From Zhongshania aquimaris (GTDB lineage: Bacteria; Pseudomonadota; Gammaproteobacteria; Pseudomonadales; Spongiibacteraceae): a stretch of 64,000 nucleotides of DNA. Below are positions 15,591-26,542 of the stretch, in pieces (positions within the stretch are counted from its first letter, which is position 1; each line of letters starts with the position of its first letter). The position numbers and the translations under genes are program-made. Where the stretch lies: the NCBI RefSeq assembly GCF_019312595.1, contig NZ_JAHWDQ010000001.1, positions 682,001-746,000 on the forward strand. The letters are read 5' to 3'. The notes beneath the pieces were generated by a model, which did no database searches, was not told the DNA's origin, and saw only the letters and a program-made list of their open reading frames with translations.

Positions 15591-18317
15591 CTAATACAAT
15601 TCTGCAAAATTATTGTCTGCCAAGTTCAGCAGCATTGTCCTGCGCTCAGCAGCCAATACATAACTCGCGGGGTCACGCAGCCGCTGCTCCGCCATTGCGT
15701 GTAAATTAGTGACGAAATCCTGGTCAGTTTTCAGCAAGGCATTTGACATGCCAAGTAACTCCAACAAACCCAATACCTTGGGGGTATTGCTCTCGGTGAC
15801 AATAAACGGCGTATCCAAACAGGCAGCGGCAATACTGTGATGGAAACGGCCAGACACTAGCAACTCAGCGTTAGCGATACACTCCAGCCACTGCCGCTCC
15901 GTATCGGCAATATGCAACTCGAACTGCCCCCCCGCGCTGCGTTGCATCCACTGCGCAAAAGCCACGTCATCGGCTGCCAAAAAAGCACTGGCACCAATTA
16001 ATATTTTAATGCCGTATCCGTTTGCGATTTGCAGTTGCAAAAAATGCGTTAAGGGTTCGGCGATCGCCTCTGCCCAAGCGACCGATCCGGTCAACACAAT
16101 ATACGGCTTATCGGTCACCGTCTTGGAGCGCAGTTCAGCGAATGTCTCAATAAATAGCGGCAAGCAATCGAAGCTCTGCACACAGGGAATCGCTAAGGAT
16201 TGTAAAAGTCGGAAGCTCACTGGCTCACGTACTGCAACATAATCTAGCTGTTGGTATACCCGCTGATACAGGGTATTCAAGGGTCCATCTGTGGCCAAGT
16301 CACCATCTTGCGGGTAGCAGGAGTGATTAATTATTTGCACCGTTTTACGTAAACGGGTTTTCCCTATGTGGGCGATATACAGCAAGCCGACTGGCACCAT
16401 ACCACCACCGTGCAGGCTGCCCTCGCCATTAATCACTAGCACGTCAGCCTTGACGAGACGAGCAAGTAAACGCGAATTGTGCTCGGCAAAGTTTGCGTAA
16501 ACCTCCTCACTATCAAAATCATCCGGGCTTTGCGGCAAGGCCGGCAGATTCTGCGTCATCGCAATTGGCAAGCCATCTACCCGATAACCATTTCGTCGCA
16601 AGGCGCGATGAATACTTAAGCTGGTGCCACTGCAGCCCCAGTGATACCAGTTAGAGGTGTCGTTAACTAATACGCAGATCTTCGCTCCGTCGCTTTCGAG
16701 CACATCAGCCTTAGCCTCGCGCTCAACACGAATCAAATCACGCTCGTCGCGCTGCGGTGGCGTAAATTCATCTAGCGCTGCAACAAGCCTTGCCATGACA
16801 TCACGCCAGCCATCTTTAGCTCCGCCTTGTTTACGAAACAGACGTGCGGACTGATACCACACACTGTCATCACTATCGTCGGTCCAGCGGCGCTCCGGCC
16901 CACAGGGCAGCAGGACCCATACCGGCACACCCAGCGCGCCCGCTAAATGCACGGTCGTGTTGTCGACTGATATCACCAGATCAAGATTGCTCATCAATGC
17001 GGCTAAACCATCAATATCTGCATAGGTATCAAGATCGGCAAAGGTATGGATATGTTCACCGAGCTGTTTAAGCTCTTCAGACTCACAGCGATATTGTAAA
17101 TTCACTACACTGACATCTTTGCGCTTGAGCAAGGGGCGCCAATATTTTAGATCAATACTGCGCTCTTTCACCGCGCGGGCTTCCACACCACCCCGCCAGC
17201 AAATACCAACCTTCAACTTGCCCGCCAGCTCCTGAAATCGACCTTGCCAGTGAGCGTATTTCTCACTATCTGGCTTCAGATAAGCACGACCGGAAAAGTC
17301 CGCGTCGTCTAGCCGAAAATACATGGGCAAATCGCCGGCAGAGATAAAACTATCAAGCCCGTGTGGATCGAGTTCCCCCTTAGCAATCACTTCCGCTGAG
17401 GGGAAAGACCGCGCCCACAGAGGAACGAGTCGGGGATCGCATTCAAGAACACAGGATGCCGCGGAAGAAATCAGGTCACTAAAACAGGAAGCGAACATAA
17501 CTTCATCGCCCAAGCCCTGCTCACTGCCGACAAATACTCGCCGCCCGGCAATATTAAATTTTTCAGCGTGGGGCAAACCCGTTGAACGCGGTGGATTGCT
17601 TTCCAGAAAAGACTGCTCACTAAAACGCCATCGATACTCTCGCCAACCCTTTTGCCATTGACCTAAGCGCAGCAGGCTGCCGGAGCGTTTGAGGCGCAAC
17701 TCTGGGTCCACAGGCGAAAGCCGAAGTGCGTGTTCAAAGCACTGCAGCGACAGCGCCGTATGACCCGATTTAAAATACAAGGTACCTAAGTTTTTTAACG
17801 CGAGCACTGAGTGCGGGTTTTGCTCTAGGGCTTGCTGATACGCTTTTAGTGCGGCCTCATCGCTACCGCTGTCCTGCAAGGCCACACCGAGGTTTTCATA
17901 GGCTTGCTGATAATCAGGCTTTAGACGTATCGCATTGCGATAGGCATCAATCGCCGCCTGGTCATTGCTAAGTCCCTGCAACACCACGCCGTGGTTAAAA
18001 TGATACTGAGCAATCTTAGGGCTTAATTTAATCGCCTGCTCGATCAGCGCGCTGGCTTGAGCGGGATTATGTAAACTCTGTGCTACTAGAGCGAGTAAAT
18101 GCAAGGAATCAGCATGGCCAGGAAACTCAGCCAACACTTTTTGATAGCCCTGCGCGGCGGCATTCAGCTGCCCCTGCTTATGATGATATAAGGCCTGCTG
18201 AAATAGGTTTTGAGCAGTCGCGGGCAAAACTTGCGACCCATCACTGCTAGGGCGTTTGAACGCCTGTGAGCGAACTTTCGCACCGCCGGTCTTACTTTTA
18301 TTTTTGTTTTTCGCCAC
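15591..18317 (-). CDS. TPR-glycosyltransferase-polysaccharide pyruvyl transferase fusion
   Basis: A 908-residue multidomain protein. After a basic N-terminus (MAKNKNKSK), residues about 35-240 form five or six tetratricopeptide repeats, for example AIDAYRNAIRLKPDYQQAYE and AYQQALEQNPHSVLALKNLG. Residues about 265-520 resemble the GT9/heptosyltransferase-like C-terminal module of TPR glycosyltransferases (GSEQGLGDEVMFAS, then SVDNTTVHLAGALGVPVW). Residues about 545-908 resemble polysaccharide pyruvyl transferases (CGTS-like GCSGTSLSIHRALR, VINGEGSLHGGG, SGRFHHSIAAACLDTPFI). It probably acts in cell-surface glycan modification, yet it stands alone and convergent with the DUF1499 gene, not in a polysaccharide cluster. 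Confidence 0.85.
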   Translation of the reverse strand: MAKNKNKSKTGGAKVRSQAFKRPSSDGSQVLPATAQNLFQQALYHHKQGQLNAAAQGYQKVLAEFPGHADSLHLLALVAQSLHNPAQASALIEQAIKLSPKIAQYHFNHGVVLQGLSNDQAAIDAYRNAIRLKPDYQQAYENLGVALQDSGSDEAALKAYQQALEQNPHSVLALKNLGTLYFKSGHTALSLQCFEHALRLSPVDPELRLKRSGSLLRLGQWQKGWREYRWRFSEQSFLESNPPRSTGLPHAEKFNIAGRRVFVGSEQGLGDEVMFASCFSDLISSAASCVLECDPRLVPLWARSFPSAEVIAKGELDPHGLDSFISAGDLPMYFRLDDADFSGRAYLKPDSEKYAHWQGRFQELAGKLKVGICWRGGVEARAVKERSIDLKYWRPLLKRKDVSVVNLQYRCESEELKQLGEHIHTFADLDTYADIDGLAALMSNLDLVISVDNTTVHLAGALGVPVWVLLPCGPERRWTDDSDDSVWYQSARLFRKQGGAKDGWRDVMARLVAALDEFTPPQRDERDLIRVEREAKADVLESDGAKICVLVNDTSNWYHWGCSGTSLSIHRALRRNGYRVDGLPIAMTQNLPALPQSPDDFDSEEVYANFAEHNSRLLARLVKADVLVINGEGSLHGGGMVPVGLLYIAHIGKTRLRKTVQIINHSCYPQDGDLATDGPLNTLYQRVYQQLDYVAVREPVSFRLLQSLAIPCVQSFDCLPLFIETFAELRSKTVTDKPYIVLTGSVAWAEAIAEPLTHFLQLQIANGYGIKILIGASAFLAADDVAFAQWMQRSAGGQFELHIADTERQWLECIANAELLVSGRFHHSIAAACLDTPFIVTESNTPKVLGLLELLGMSNALLKTDQDFVTNLHAMAEQRLRDPASYVLAAERRTMLLNLADNNFAELY

Positions 18318-18439
18318 TCAACTTTCCCGTTTCGCAATTCAGAACGCACTACAATGACGACTATGTCATCGCGAATAATAGTGTTTAGCTGCGCCAAGGA
18401 CTATTACGAATAACCCCTACCTCCCCATAACTACCTGCT

Positions 18440-19438
18440 TCACTCACGTAATTTGCGCACTTGGCACTGACGCGGAGTAAGCCCGGTTTCACGCTTAAAT
18501 GCGCGGTTAAAGGCGCTCTGCTCCGAATAGCCAAGCAACAGCGCAATTTCACTCAAGCTCAATCTCGAATCAGCGAGATACTCCCGCGCTAACTGAACAC
18601 GAAGCTGCGAGAGCAGCGCCTTAAAATTCAAACCCTGCTCATTCAAACGCCGAAACAAGGTGCGTTCTGACATATTTAACATTGCCGCCACATCGGCGGA
18701 GGTACTGCGACCGCTTTGCAGTGCCCTGAGCAATACACTTCTCAGGGCGCCGGCAAACCCTTCGCTATCGGGAAGAATCGCCAGCGATGCCTGCGCCTGT
18801 CGCTCCAATAAGCTACGCAAGCCTGGGTCGCTATTACTAATCGGCAAATTCAGATATTCGAGGGGAAAGTAAATGGCCGTCGCGGGCTGGGAAAAACCAG
18901 CTGCAACATTGAACACCTTGTCATAGTCCTCAGTCGTTTCTGGAGCGGGAAAAATAAAATCGACCTGCAGTGGCGACAGATCTGGCTTTGCTGTCATTTG
19001 ACGGATAAAGGCCAGCAGCCCCGCCAGCAACACCTCATCAGAAAGCTGAGTAGAGGGGCCGTAATCGCTGGTCCAGCTCATCACCATGATGTCATTTTGG
19101 ATGCTGACTTTGGCTTTCTCGCCGTCGTGAAGTAGGCGCTGATAACGCTGAAATGCGCCGAGCGCATCAGCCAAGGTATCACTGGCCAAAGTTAAATAGC
19201 CAAGCACGCCAAGATGCTTGGAACGCACGCACTGACCCAACGCTAAACCAATATTGCGATCGGGAAAACGGGCTTGAATTTTATCCAGCAGAGCCCACCA
19301 CTGCGCAAAACTCATGCGACTACTAAGGCTGTAGCTCTGCAAATTTGTATATAGCTCACAATGCACATCGCCCTCCTGCTCTAAAAAATCTCTAAGCAGG
19401 CCGGCCAAATCACCGCTAAGCTGTAACTGTGCAAGCAT
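18440..19438 (-). CDS. AraC-family regulator (OruR-type)
   Basis: A 332-residue regulator with the N-terminal arabinose-binding-like domain found in OruR/ArgR-type AraC proteins (LGYLTLASDTLADALGAFQRY is the diagnostic block) and a C-terminal double helix-turn-helix (ADVAAMLNMSERTLFRRLNE and SEIALLLGYSEQSAFNRAFK). It is divergent from the fatty acid hydroxylase gene with 148 bp between them, making that gene its likely target. Ligand unknown. Confidence 0.9.
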   Translation of the reverse strand: MLAQLQLSGDLAGLLRDFLEQEGDVHCELYTNLQSYSLSSRMSFAQWWALLDKIQARFPDRNIGLALGQCVRSKHLGVLGYLTLASDTLADALGAFQRYQRLLHDGEKAKVSIQNDIMVMSWTSDYGPSTQLSDEVLLAGLLAFIRQMTAKPDLSPLQVDFIFPAPETTEDYDKVFNVAAGFSQPATAIYFPLEYLNLPISNSDPGLRSLLERQAQASLAILPDSEGFAGALRSVLLRALQSGRSTSADVAAMLNMSERTLFRRLNEQGLNFKALLSQLRVQLAREYLADSRLSLSEIALLLGYSEQSAFNRAFKRETGLTPRQCQVRKLRE

Positions 19439-19586
19439 CGATATTCTCTGAGGTGTCTTGGTCTTTGTTGCTACATCATCGTGATGATGGCGCTAAATGT
19501 CAAAAAAGTGTCTCGAATAGTCAATATACCTTGAGCTTAGCGCCCTAAGATAATAACTCTTATTGAACACTCGACGAGGTCTTCGC

Positions 19587-20483
19587 GTGCAAGATGTTCT
19601 TCATGCTCTATTTTTTGTCACTGCCTTCGGCGCGCTATTCCTCGCGGTTATCGCGGCAGAATTTGTCTATGTTCGCCGCAGCGGTAAAAGCGGTGTATAC
19701 CACCCCCGCGAAACCGTCGCCAATCTGGCTGCTGGCTTCTCCTACAAAATAGTCGACGGCATCGCCGTCGCGCTATTCATCCAAGCCTTTTACCTATGGG
19801 TTTACCAATACGGCCTACAATGGAACCCCGCGGCCTCGGCAGTCAGCATATTGGCATTAATCGTCTTCATTGATTTTTGTTTTTATATCAATCACTACAT
19901 GATGCACAAGGTACGCTGGTTCTGGAGCGGGCATATCACCCACCACTCATCTGAACACATGAATTTCTCTACCGCGCTGCGACAGAATTTCACCTTTGCC
20001 TTTTCAGGCAGCTGGGTATTGTGGTGGATTCCCGCCGCTCTCGTCGGTTTCGACAAAAATTGGGTGCTGCTGGCCATTGAGGGCAATCTAGTTTATCAAT
20101 TCTTTCTGCACACCGAGCAAATACGCAAACTCGGCGTTCTCGAAAAGGTGATGAATACACCCTCGCACCATCGCGTTCATCACGGCAGCAACGCAGCGCA
20201 GATAGATCGCAACTTTGGCGGCATCTTTATTTTTTGGGATAAAATGTTCGGTACGTTTCGCAGCGAAGATGACGCCGGCGAGATTAAATATGGCGTTACT
20301 CGCATGCCAGAAAAGCCCTATAACCCACTCTACTTACAAATTCACGGCTGGGTAGAGATGGCGCAAGATGTGTGGCGACATAAAGATTTACGAATTATTT
20401 ACAAACACCCGGAATGGGTAGATGAGCAATACGGTGATCAGCAAGCTGCACTTGCGAAATCACCGTTAATAGAAAAAATCTAG
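19587..20483 (+). CDS. sterol desaturase / fatty acid hydroxylase family protein
   Basis: A 298-residue membrane di-iron enzyme. Hydrophobic helices surround three histidine clusters: HYMMH, HITHHSSEH and HHRVHHG, the ligand set of the fatty acid hydroxylase superfamily (sterol desaturases, alkylglycerol monooxygenase, carotene hydroxylases). GTG 19587 is preferred since GAGG lies seven bases upstream; a TTG start at 19563 has no ribosome binding site. The divergent OruR-type AraC gene likely regulates it. The lipid substrate cannot be deduced. Confidence 0.87.
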   Translation: MQDVLHALFFVTAFGALFLAVIAAEFVYVRRSGKSGVYHPRETVANLAAGFSYKIVDGIAVALFIQAFYLWVYQYGLQWNPAASAVSILALIVFIDFCFYINHYMMHKVRWFWSGHITHHSSEHMNFSTALRQNFTFAFSGSWVLWWIPAALVGFDKNWVLLAIEGNLVYQFFLHTEQIRKLGVLEKVMNTPSHHRVHHGSNAAQIDRNFGGIFIFWDKMFGTFRSEDDAGEIKYGVTRMPEKPYNPLYLQIHGWVEMAQDVWRHKDLRIIYKHPEWVDEQYGDQQAALAKSPLIEKI

Positions 20484-20842
20484 GTTTTTGCCGGCTCAGA
20501 CCAAACGGCATACTCGTTGCCGTTAGGGTCGGCAAAATGAAAGCGGCGACCGCCGGGGAAATCATATATTTCTTTTAGTATTGTCCCACCGGAAAGTACA
20601 ACCGTGTTGCGGGTTTCCTCAAGCGTTTCGCTATAAAAAACCACTAGTGCACTACCATTAGCGACGGTCGACGACAGCTCTGCGCGATAAAACCCGCCGT
20701 CTAGCACCCCATCGGAAAAGGCGGTGTAATCCGCACCATAATCGGTAAACGACCAGCCAAAGGCTTTCGTAAAAAACCCCTTAACAGCGTCAATATCTGC
20801 AGCGGGCAACTCAATATAATTAATTTTGCCATGAGCATTCAT
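20480..20842 (-). CDS. VOC family (glyoxalase/bleomycin resistance-like) protein
   Basis: A 120-residue single vicinal-oxygen-chelate protein: NYIELPAADIDAVKGFFTKA at the start, then FSDGVLDGGFY, and RRFHFADPNGNEYAVWS at the end. The layout is that of small VOC proteins annotated as glyoxalase-like. It overlaps the 3' end of the convergent hydroxylase gene by four bases. Substrate and whether it is an enzyme are unknown. Confidence 0.85.
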   Translation of the reverse strand: MNAHGKINYIELPAADIDAVKGFFTKAFGWSFTDYGADYTAFSDGVLDGGFYRAELSSTVANGSALVVFYSETLEETRNTVVLSGGTILKEIYDFPGGRRFHFADPNGNEYAVWSEPAKT

Positions 20843-20856
20843 AAGCCCGCTCCCAT

Positions 20857-21156
20857 TTAATTTAAAATCTCAAGTATTTCTAGCGTCGCTTGAACTAAAC
20901 GTAATCGACGATCTTCAATCGTCACAATAACGTGTCCACGGTTATCAACCGGCACGACAACACGACCATGCGCATAGATATCCGGGTCTAAACGATAGCC
21001 AACCTGTAACTTCTTTTGCCAACCGGGTGGCAATTGGCGACCCTCATCAATCTTCTTCTGCAAACCTGGTGGCAGCTCCCCACCCGGAGGCTTGGCTAAC
21101 ACACCAACAGCTCCAAACAATAATACGAGCGCTAGCATTCCGATTGTTGTTTTCAT
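20857..21156 (-). CDS. small exported protein, RcnB-like repeats
   Basis: A 99-residue protein with a signal peptide (MKTTIGMLALVLLFGAVGVLA) followed by two short repeated blocks, GELPPGLQKKIDEGRQLPPG and WQKKLQVGYRLD. The PPG-LQKK pattern resembles the region found in RcnB/anti-virulence-like periplasmic proteins. It lies 14 bp upstream of the VOC gene on the same strand, so the two may be cotranscribed. Function unknown. Confidence 0.75.
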   Translation of the reverse strand: MKTTIGMLALVLLFGAVGVLAKPPGGELPPGLQKKIDEGRQLPPGWQKKLQVGYRLDPDIYAHGRVVVPVDNRGHVIVTIEDRRLRLVQATLEILEILN

Positions 21157-21331
21157 CCTTCGCTCCCAATTCTGATTTTTTATCTATGGTTTCCACGTCA
21201 ATATGACCGTTAGGAAGGCAGAAAGTGCTACCGATATTGATTTACACACATTATCGGCATATTTCATTGCCGTACACCCACTCCACCCGTAGTATTCCAC
21301 CCCAATGTAAAAATTCACTATCACTCAAGCT

Positions 21332-21616
21332 ATGCGCAAAAACGATAAGAAATTAGACAATGCCATACGTGTAAAACTCACCGAGGTTTGTGAACATGCA
21401 CTTGATCATACCGATGGCTTCCTGTGGCTAACGCATACCGTTGATTACAAGAAATTCCCAAGTAGTCTGCTTGTTCGCTGTGTATTCACAGACGACTCGC
21501 TAGGGGCAGCCATCAAGGAGGCCCCACTTAGTTCTTTAATTAAGAATACCTTGGCTAGTGTCGGTATCGAAATACAAAAGCAGCAAATCTGTTATACGCC
21601 GGAAAATATTCACTAG
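21332..21616 (+). CDS. conserved hypothetical protein
   Basis: A 94-residue soluble protein beginning MRKNDKKLDNAIRVKLTEVC with a GFLWLTHTVDYKKFPSSLLV block. It looks like a conserved gammaproteobacterial small protein that is sometimes labelled Fis-family in annotations, but no Fis-type helix-turn-helix is visible. No clear ribosome binding site precedes the ATG. Function unknown. Confidence 0.65.
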   Translation: MRKNDKKLDNAIRVKLTEVCEHALDHTDGFLWLTHTVDYKKFPSSLLVRCVFTDDSLGAAIKEAPLSSLIKNTLASVGIEIQKQQICYTPENIH

Positions 21617-21728
21617 CAATGACGCCTCTTAGACATTGCCAAGCCCGCTTCTGTGACCAGCAAATCAATCATGGCAGCAACAGCAAATAACACCGATAAT
21701 ATGAATTCAATAATAATGAGGAAATACT

Positions 21729-22157
21729 ATGTTAGAACACTCACCCATATTCACCCCAGTCGTTGTTCTTATTCTATGGACGTTTGTGATGTTATTTTGG
21801 ATGGCGCTGGTGCGCTTACCGATGATCGCAAAGCTAAAATTAAAACCCGAAGCCGGTGAACGCACTAGCGAACTTGCGCTACAGTTGCCACCCAAAACAC
21901 AGTGGAAGGCAGATAACTACAACCACCTAGTAGAGCAACCAACATTATTTTACGCCACGGCATTTTTGCTCGCCTTCATTGGCGGCGGCGACGGCCTAAA
22001 CCTTAGCCTAGCGTGGCTTTACGTCGGTGGCCGCATCGTACACAGTCTAGTACATGCAACCATTAACAAAGTGATGTTGCGCTTTACAATATTTTTATTG
22101 ACGTCTATCGCCTTGCTTATCATGGCTATTAACGCTGCAATGATTTTACTGAATTAA
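21729..22157 (+). CDS. MAPEG family membrane protein
   Basis: A 142-residue membrane protein with four hydrophobic segments and the MAPEG-type core: WKADNYNHLVEQPTLFYATA contains the N-x-x-E-x-P pattern typical of the family, and GGRIVHSLVHATINKVMLR follows. MAPEG proteins bind glutathione or eicosanoid-type ligands in eukaryotes; bacterial members are mostly uncharacterised. AATGAGGAAATACT precedes the ATG and contains a GAGG site. Confidence 0.88.
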   Translation: MLEHSPIFTPVVVLILWTFVMLFWMALVRLPMIAKLKLKPEAGERTSELALQLPPKTQWKADNYNHLVEQPTLFYATAFLLAFIGGGDGLNLSLAWLYVGGRIVHSLVHATINKVMLRFTIFLLTSIALLIMAINAAMILLN

Positions 22158-22217
22158 ACTATCTTCACTGCGCGGACATTCTCGCTGTGTTACGACAATA
22201 TCCGCGCATACACCCGT

Positions 22218-22406
22218 CTACAATGCTTCTGTGATCATGCCATTGCCAATACGAACCACCCGATGCGGCTGAAATTGAGGCCCATTCAACTTCTCAATTT
22301 TACCGCCATTATGTAAGAACTCATCAATCTGTCGAGCAATTTCAGCACTCGCATGCTGTTGATGTAAGTTAGAGAAGGTACCGTGTTGCTTAATATAGCG
22401 ATCCAT
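22218..22406 (-). CDS. small hypothetical protein
   Basis: A 62-residue soluble protein (MDRYIKQHGTFSNLH...). The internal ATG at 22406 is chosen because AAGGG stands seven bases upstream; a start seven codons earlier has no such site. The middle reads SAEIARQIDEFLHNGGKIE, an amphipathic helix followed by a turn. No family recognised. Confidence 0.55.
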   Translation of the reverse strand: MDRYIKQHGTFSNLHQQHASAEIARQIDEFLHNGGKIEKLNGPQFQPHRVVRIGNGMITEAL

Positions 22407-22553
22407 ATCACAACCCTTTTTGCTCATCTACATGTATTGGAAACCAATAATCGATTGCCAAAGCCCTAGCGCTCTTCAGCAAGACGAATGCTATACCCAG
22501 CAGATGACAAAATTAGGATGATTTTATGACAAAACACTAACATAGAAATAAAA

Positions 22554-22575
22554 AAAGGCCGCTTTCGCGGCCTTT
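22554..22575 (-). terminator. rho-independent terminator after the acyl-CoA ligase
   Basis: The stem AAAGGCCGC/GCGGCCTTT with a four-base loop ends 19 bases after the ligase stop (minus strand) and is followed on that strand by seven T residues, a textbook terminator. Confidence 0.9.
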
Positions 22576-22593
22576 GTAAACAACGATAACGAA

Positions 22594-24204
22594 TTACACC
22601 GCTGGCATTTCGTCCGCCATTTCTCGCAGCTTATTCTTAGCCACTTTCTCTAAAGTTGCACGTGGGAACTCGTCCACAAAATACACCGCACGGGGTACTT
22701 TAAAGTCGGCAAGATTGGCTTTGCAATGATCGATAATCGCCTGACCAAAAGCCGCTTCGTCCTCCGGCGCTCCCCAACCTTTAATGACAAATGCAACCGG
22801 CACCATGTCTAACATCTCATGGGATTTCGCGACAATTGCCACTTCACCTACGCCGCCACCTGGCACTTGCATACATACTTCTTCAACCTGGCGGGCTGAA
22901 ACGTTTTCCCCCCCCACTTTGAGCGCGTCCTTATCGCGATCAGTGAAAAAGAAATTCCCTTCATCACCGACGCTGACCATGTCGCCAGTTTTGAACCAGC
23001 CGTTGGGTGTAAACGATTTGGCCATGGCCTCCTCGTTTTTGTAGTACTCAAGGAAGATATTCACGCCGCGTGTGCCCTGCACCCACAACTCGCCAATCTC
23101 GCCTTTTTTACACATGGCGCCGGTTTCAGGGTTCACCACCGCCAAATGGTAACCCGGCGTGGGTTTGCCGATAGAGCCCTGCGGCCAATCGCTCACAAAA
23201 TCAGAACGGGTAGCGTGGGTGACGGTTTCAGTCATACCCCAGCTTGCAAAGGGTTTGGCCTTGAGCCAGCCTTCAATTTCTTTCCAAATAATACCCATCG
23301 GCATCACTTTTAAGCTGTGCTTTTCAGGCACCGCTTGCATACCAATCGCCTTAAACACAAAGGGAATCATTGAGCAGTGACTGACCTGATGCTTCTCAAT
23401 AATTTCCCAGAATCGGCTAGCGGAAAACTTAGGCAGCAATACCGCCGTCGCGCCGACACCAAGAGAGCCCCAGAACGCCCAGCTTTGACAGTTGACGTGG
23501 AAGAAAGGTAAAAACCCGAGATAAACGCTGTCGGTATTCATGCCCATACTTTGCGAGCCCATATTGCCAGACCACAGAGCATTGGCATGGGTATGAACAA
23601 CGGCTTTAGGCAGCGACGTGGTGCCCGAGGTAAACATAATACCCGCTGGCAACATCGGTTCTGCCGGGCGCGCAGGCAACGATTCAGCGTCGCCGTATAA
23701 ACTGCTAAACGCATCGGCACCGTTTTTAGATTCTTCGGCAACTTCACCGGAGTTGTCATCCGTCACCACAATCCACTTTAAGCCGGTAGCGCTTTTACGC
23801 ACTTCCTCTAAAAACTTGGGCTGGGTAATGGCGCCAACCGCTTCGGTATGACGCGCGAAGTATTCAATTTCGCCGCCCACGCTGCGAGTATTGGTGGTCA
23901 CACCCACCGCGCCGATCTTGGCACACGCATACCAAGCTAATACCATTTCTGGGCAGTTTTCTGCGTGGATCATCACCTTGTCGTGTTTGCGCACACCTTT
24001 GGCGTATAAGCCCGCCGCGATCTTTCCGGTCTCTTCGTCAAAGGCCTGGTAGGTCCAGCTGCGATCTTCAGCAGAGCGCGGCTCCCAAATCATAAATGGG
24101 TGATCGGGTTTTACACGCGCCCAATGACGCAGGCGCTGGGGAATGTCCTGATCTGCAAAATCGAATTCGGCGGCAGCGACCGCGATATCCAAATCCATGC
24201 TCAT
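22594..24204 (-). CDS. acyl-CoA ligase (AMP-binding enzyme)
   Basis: A 536-residue member of the acyl-adenylate-forming superfamily that activates a carboxylic acid to its CoA thioester through an acyl-AMP. The P-loop is MFTSGTTSLPKAVVHTH, SWGMTETV is the A5-type motif, and WFKTGDMVSVGDEG with FFTDRDKDALKVGGENVSA covers the hinge. The C-terminal catalytic lysine lies in LEKVAKNKLRE. ATG 24204 is preferred, with GAGGAAAG upstream. It stands alone with its own terminator, so the acid substrate cannot be inferred from neighbours. Confidence 0.9.
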   Translation of the reverse strand: MSMDLDIAVAAAEFDFADQDIPQRLRHWARVKPDHPFMIWEPRSAEDRSWTYQAFDEETGKIAAGLYAKGVRKHDKVMIHAENCPEMVLAWYACAKIGAVGVTTNTRSVGGEIEYFARHTEAVGAITQPKFLEEVRKSATGLKWIVVTDDNSGEVAEESKNGADAFSSLYGDAESLPARPAEPMLPAGIMFTSGTTSLPKAVVHTHANALWSGNMGSQSMGMNTDSVYLGFLPFFHVNCQSWAFWGSLGVGATAVLLPKFSASRFWEIIEKHQVSHCSMIPFVFKAIGMQAVPEKHSLKVMPMGIIWKEIEGWLKAKPFASWGMTETVTHATRSDFVSDWPQGSIGKPTPGYHLAVVNPETGAMCKKGEIGELWVQGTRGVNIFLEYYKNEEAMAKSFTPNGWFKTGDMVSVGDEGNFFFTDRDKDALKVGGENVSARQVEEVCMQVPGGGVGEVAIVAKSHEMLDMVPVAFVIKGWGAPEDEAAFGQAIIDHCKANLADFKVPRAVYFVDEFPRATLEKVAKNKLREMADEMPAV

Positions 24205-24464
24205 AGCCTTTCCTCTGATTCTCATTATGGTTTTTGAAAGCATGCCGCCTTACGCTATCTGCATTGCGGGCAGCATTACCATTTAGGCATTTGATAATAG
24301 CCAAGCTGCCCAGCACCCTCTATGACATTTCCACTCATTCGTGATGATAATGAGTGTTTCGGTCAGTCCTAGCCCCAGCGGCTAAAGCGCCTTTATGCAC
24401 AGTTAGATTCTGTTAGAATACCGCGCTGACACAATGGCAGCTGCCTTGATACATTCCCCTTTAA

Positions 24465-25622
<1,158 letters not shown>

Positions 25623-25633
25623 TGTCGACATTC

Positions 25634-26392
25634 TTATTTAGCGAAGGCTTTTAAAGGATAGATGTCAAAGCGCACCGCTTTTCCGGCAATGGATAACTGC
25701 GGCTTCCGCTCTGCCAAATACGGTGCTTTTGGCGGGCGCTTGACCACCACTCGGTGACGGGCGCGCTGCAGAGCCAAATCCAGCAGCGCATCGCTGTCCT
25801 CGTCCAGGCCGACCAGCGAATGAAACAAACGCATTTCTTTTTTCACCAGCGCGGATTTGCCAGACACCGGAAACATAGGGTCTAAATACACCACGTCGGG
25901 ACAGTCGTCCTCAGCCAACGCCGCCAAATAATCCGTCGCGCTACCTTGATGCAATCCCATTCGGCTCGCAATCTCGACACAATCATCGGCCTTTTCAGCG
26001 CGGCGCAAGCCATCCGCCAATAGTGCCGCTACCACCGGCATGCGTTCACACATGGTCACCGTGCAGCCGTGGCTCGCCATTAAAAAGCTGTCGCGCCCCA
26101 AGCCTGCTGTCGCGTCAAGCACACTGGCACGGTTGCGGCTGCCTCCCACGGCTTTTATCAATAATTCTTTTCCTGGGTGGCGGTTGCGCAAAGCCAATTC
26201 AAAATCGACGGCGACCGGGTGTTCTCTATTGACTGGTGATAGACCAACAACCAAGCGGTCGGCGTCGTAAAACACATACACCTGATCCGCGTTTTCGCTC
26301 CAGTCATCGACCATACGCAGGCCGAGCTCCTGCGCTAAATCGGCGCTGGTGCTGGCGGTATTCAAAACGAGCGGCGTTGAGGGTGCGGTCAC
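25634..26392 (-). CDS. rsmJ: 16S rRNA (guanine1516-N2)-methyltransferase
   Basis: A 252-residue SAM-dependent methyltransferase that matches RsmJ, which modifies G1516 of 16S rRNA. LDATAGLGRDSFLMASHG is the SAM-binding motif, MCERMP the acidic second motif, and VVYLDPMFP the catalytic DPMFP motif specific to this family. The start is a GTG with a weak ribosome binding site, so the N-terminus is not certain. It converges on dapE with an 11 bp gap. Confidence 0.92.
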   Translation of the reverse strand: MTAPSTPLVLNTASTSADLAQELGLRMVDDWSENADQVYVFYDADRLVVGLSPVNREHPVAVDFELALRNRHPGKELLIKAVGGSRNRASVLDATAGLGRDSFLMASHGCTVTMCERMPVVAALLADGLRRAEKADDCVEIASRMGLHQGSATDYLAALAEDDCPDVVYLDPMFPVSGKSALVKKEMRLFHSLVGLDEDSDALLDLALQRARHRVVVKRPPKAPYLAERKPQLSIAGKAVRFDIYPLKAFAK

Positions 26393-26542
26393 GAAAAGTC
26401 TGTCGGCAATGGGCGAAGGCGTGATGTTAGGATATTTAGCGCGACGCGAACAGCCTTCGACATGGTTTCTCGCAAAGATAGCAGGCGCAGATAATGTCTA
26501 TACCAGCTATAATTCACGCCATATCACTACAACGGCAGCACC

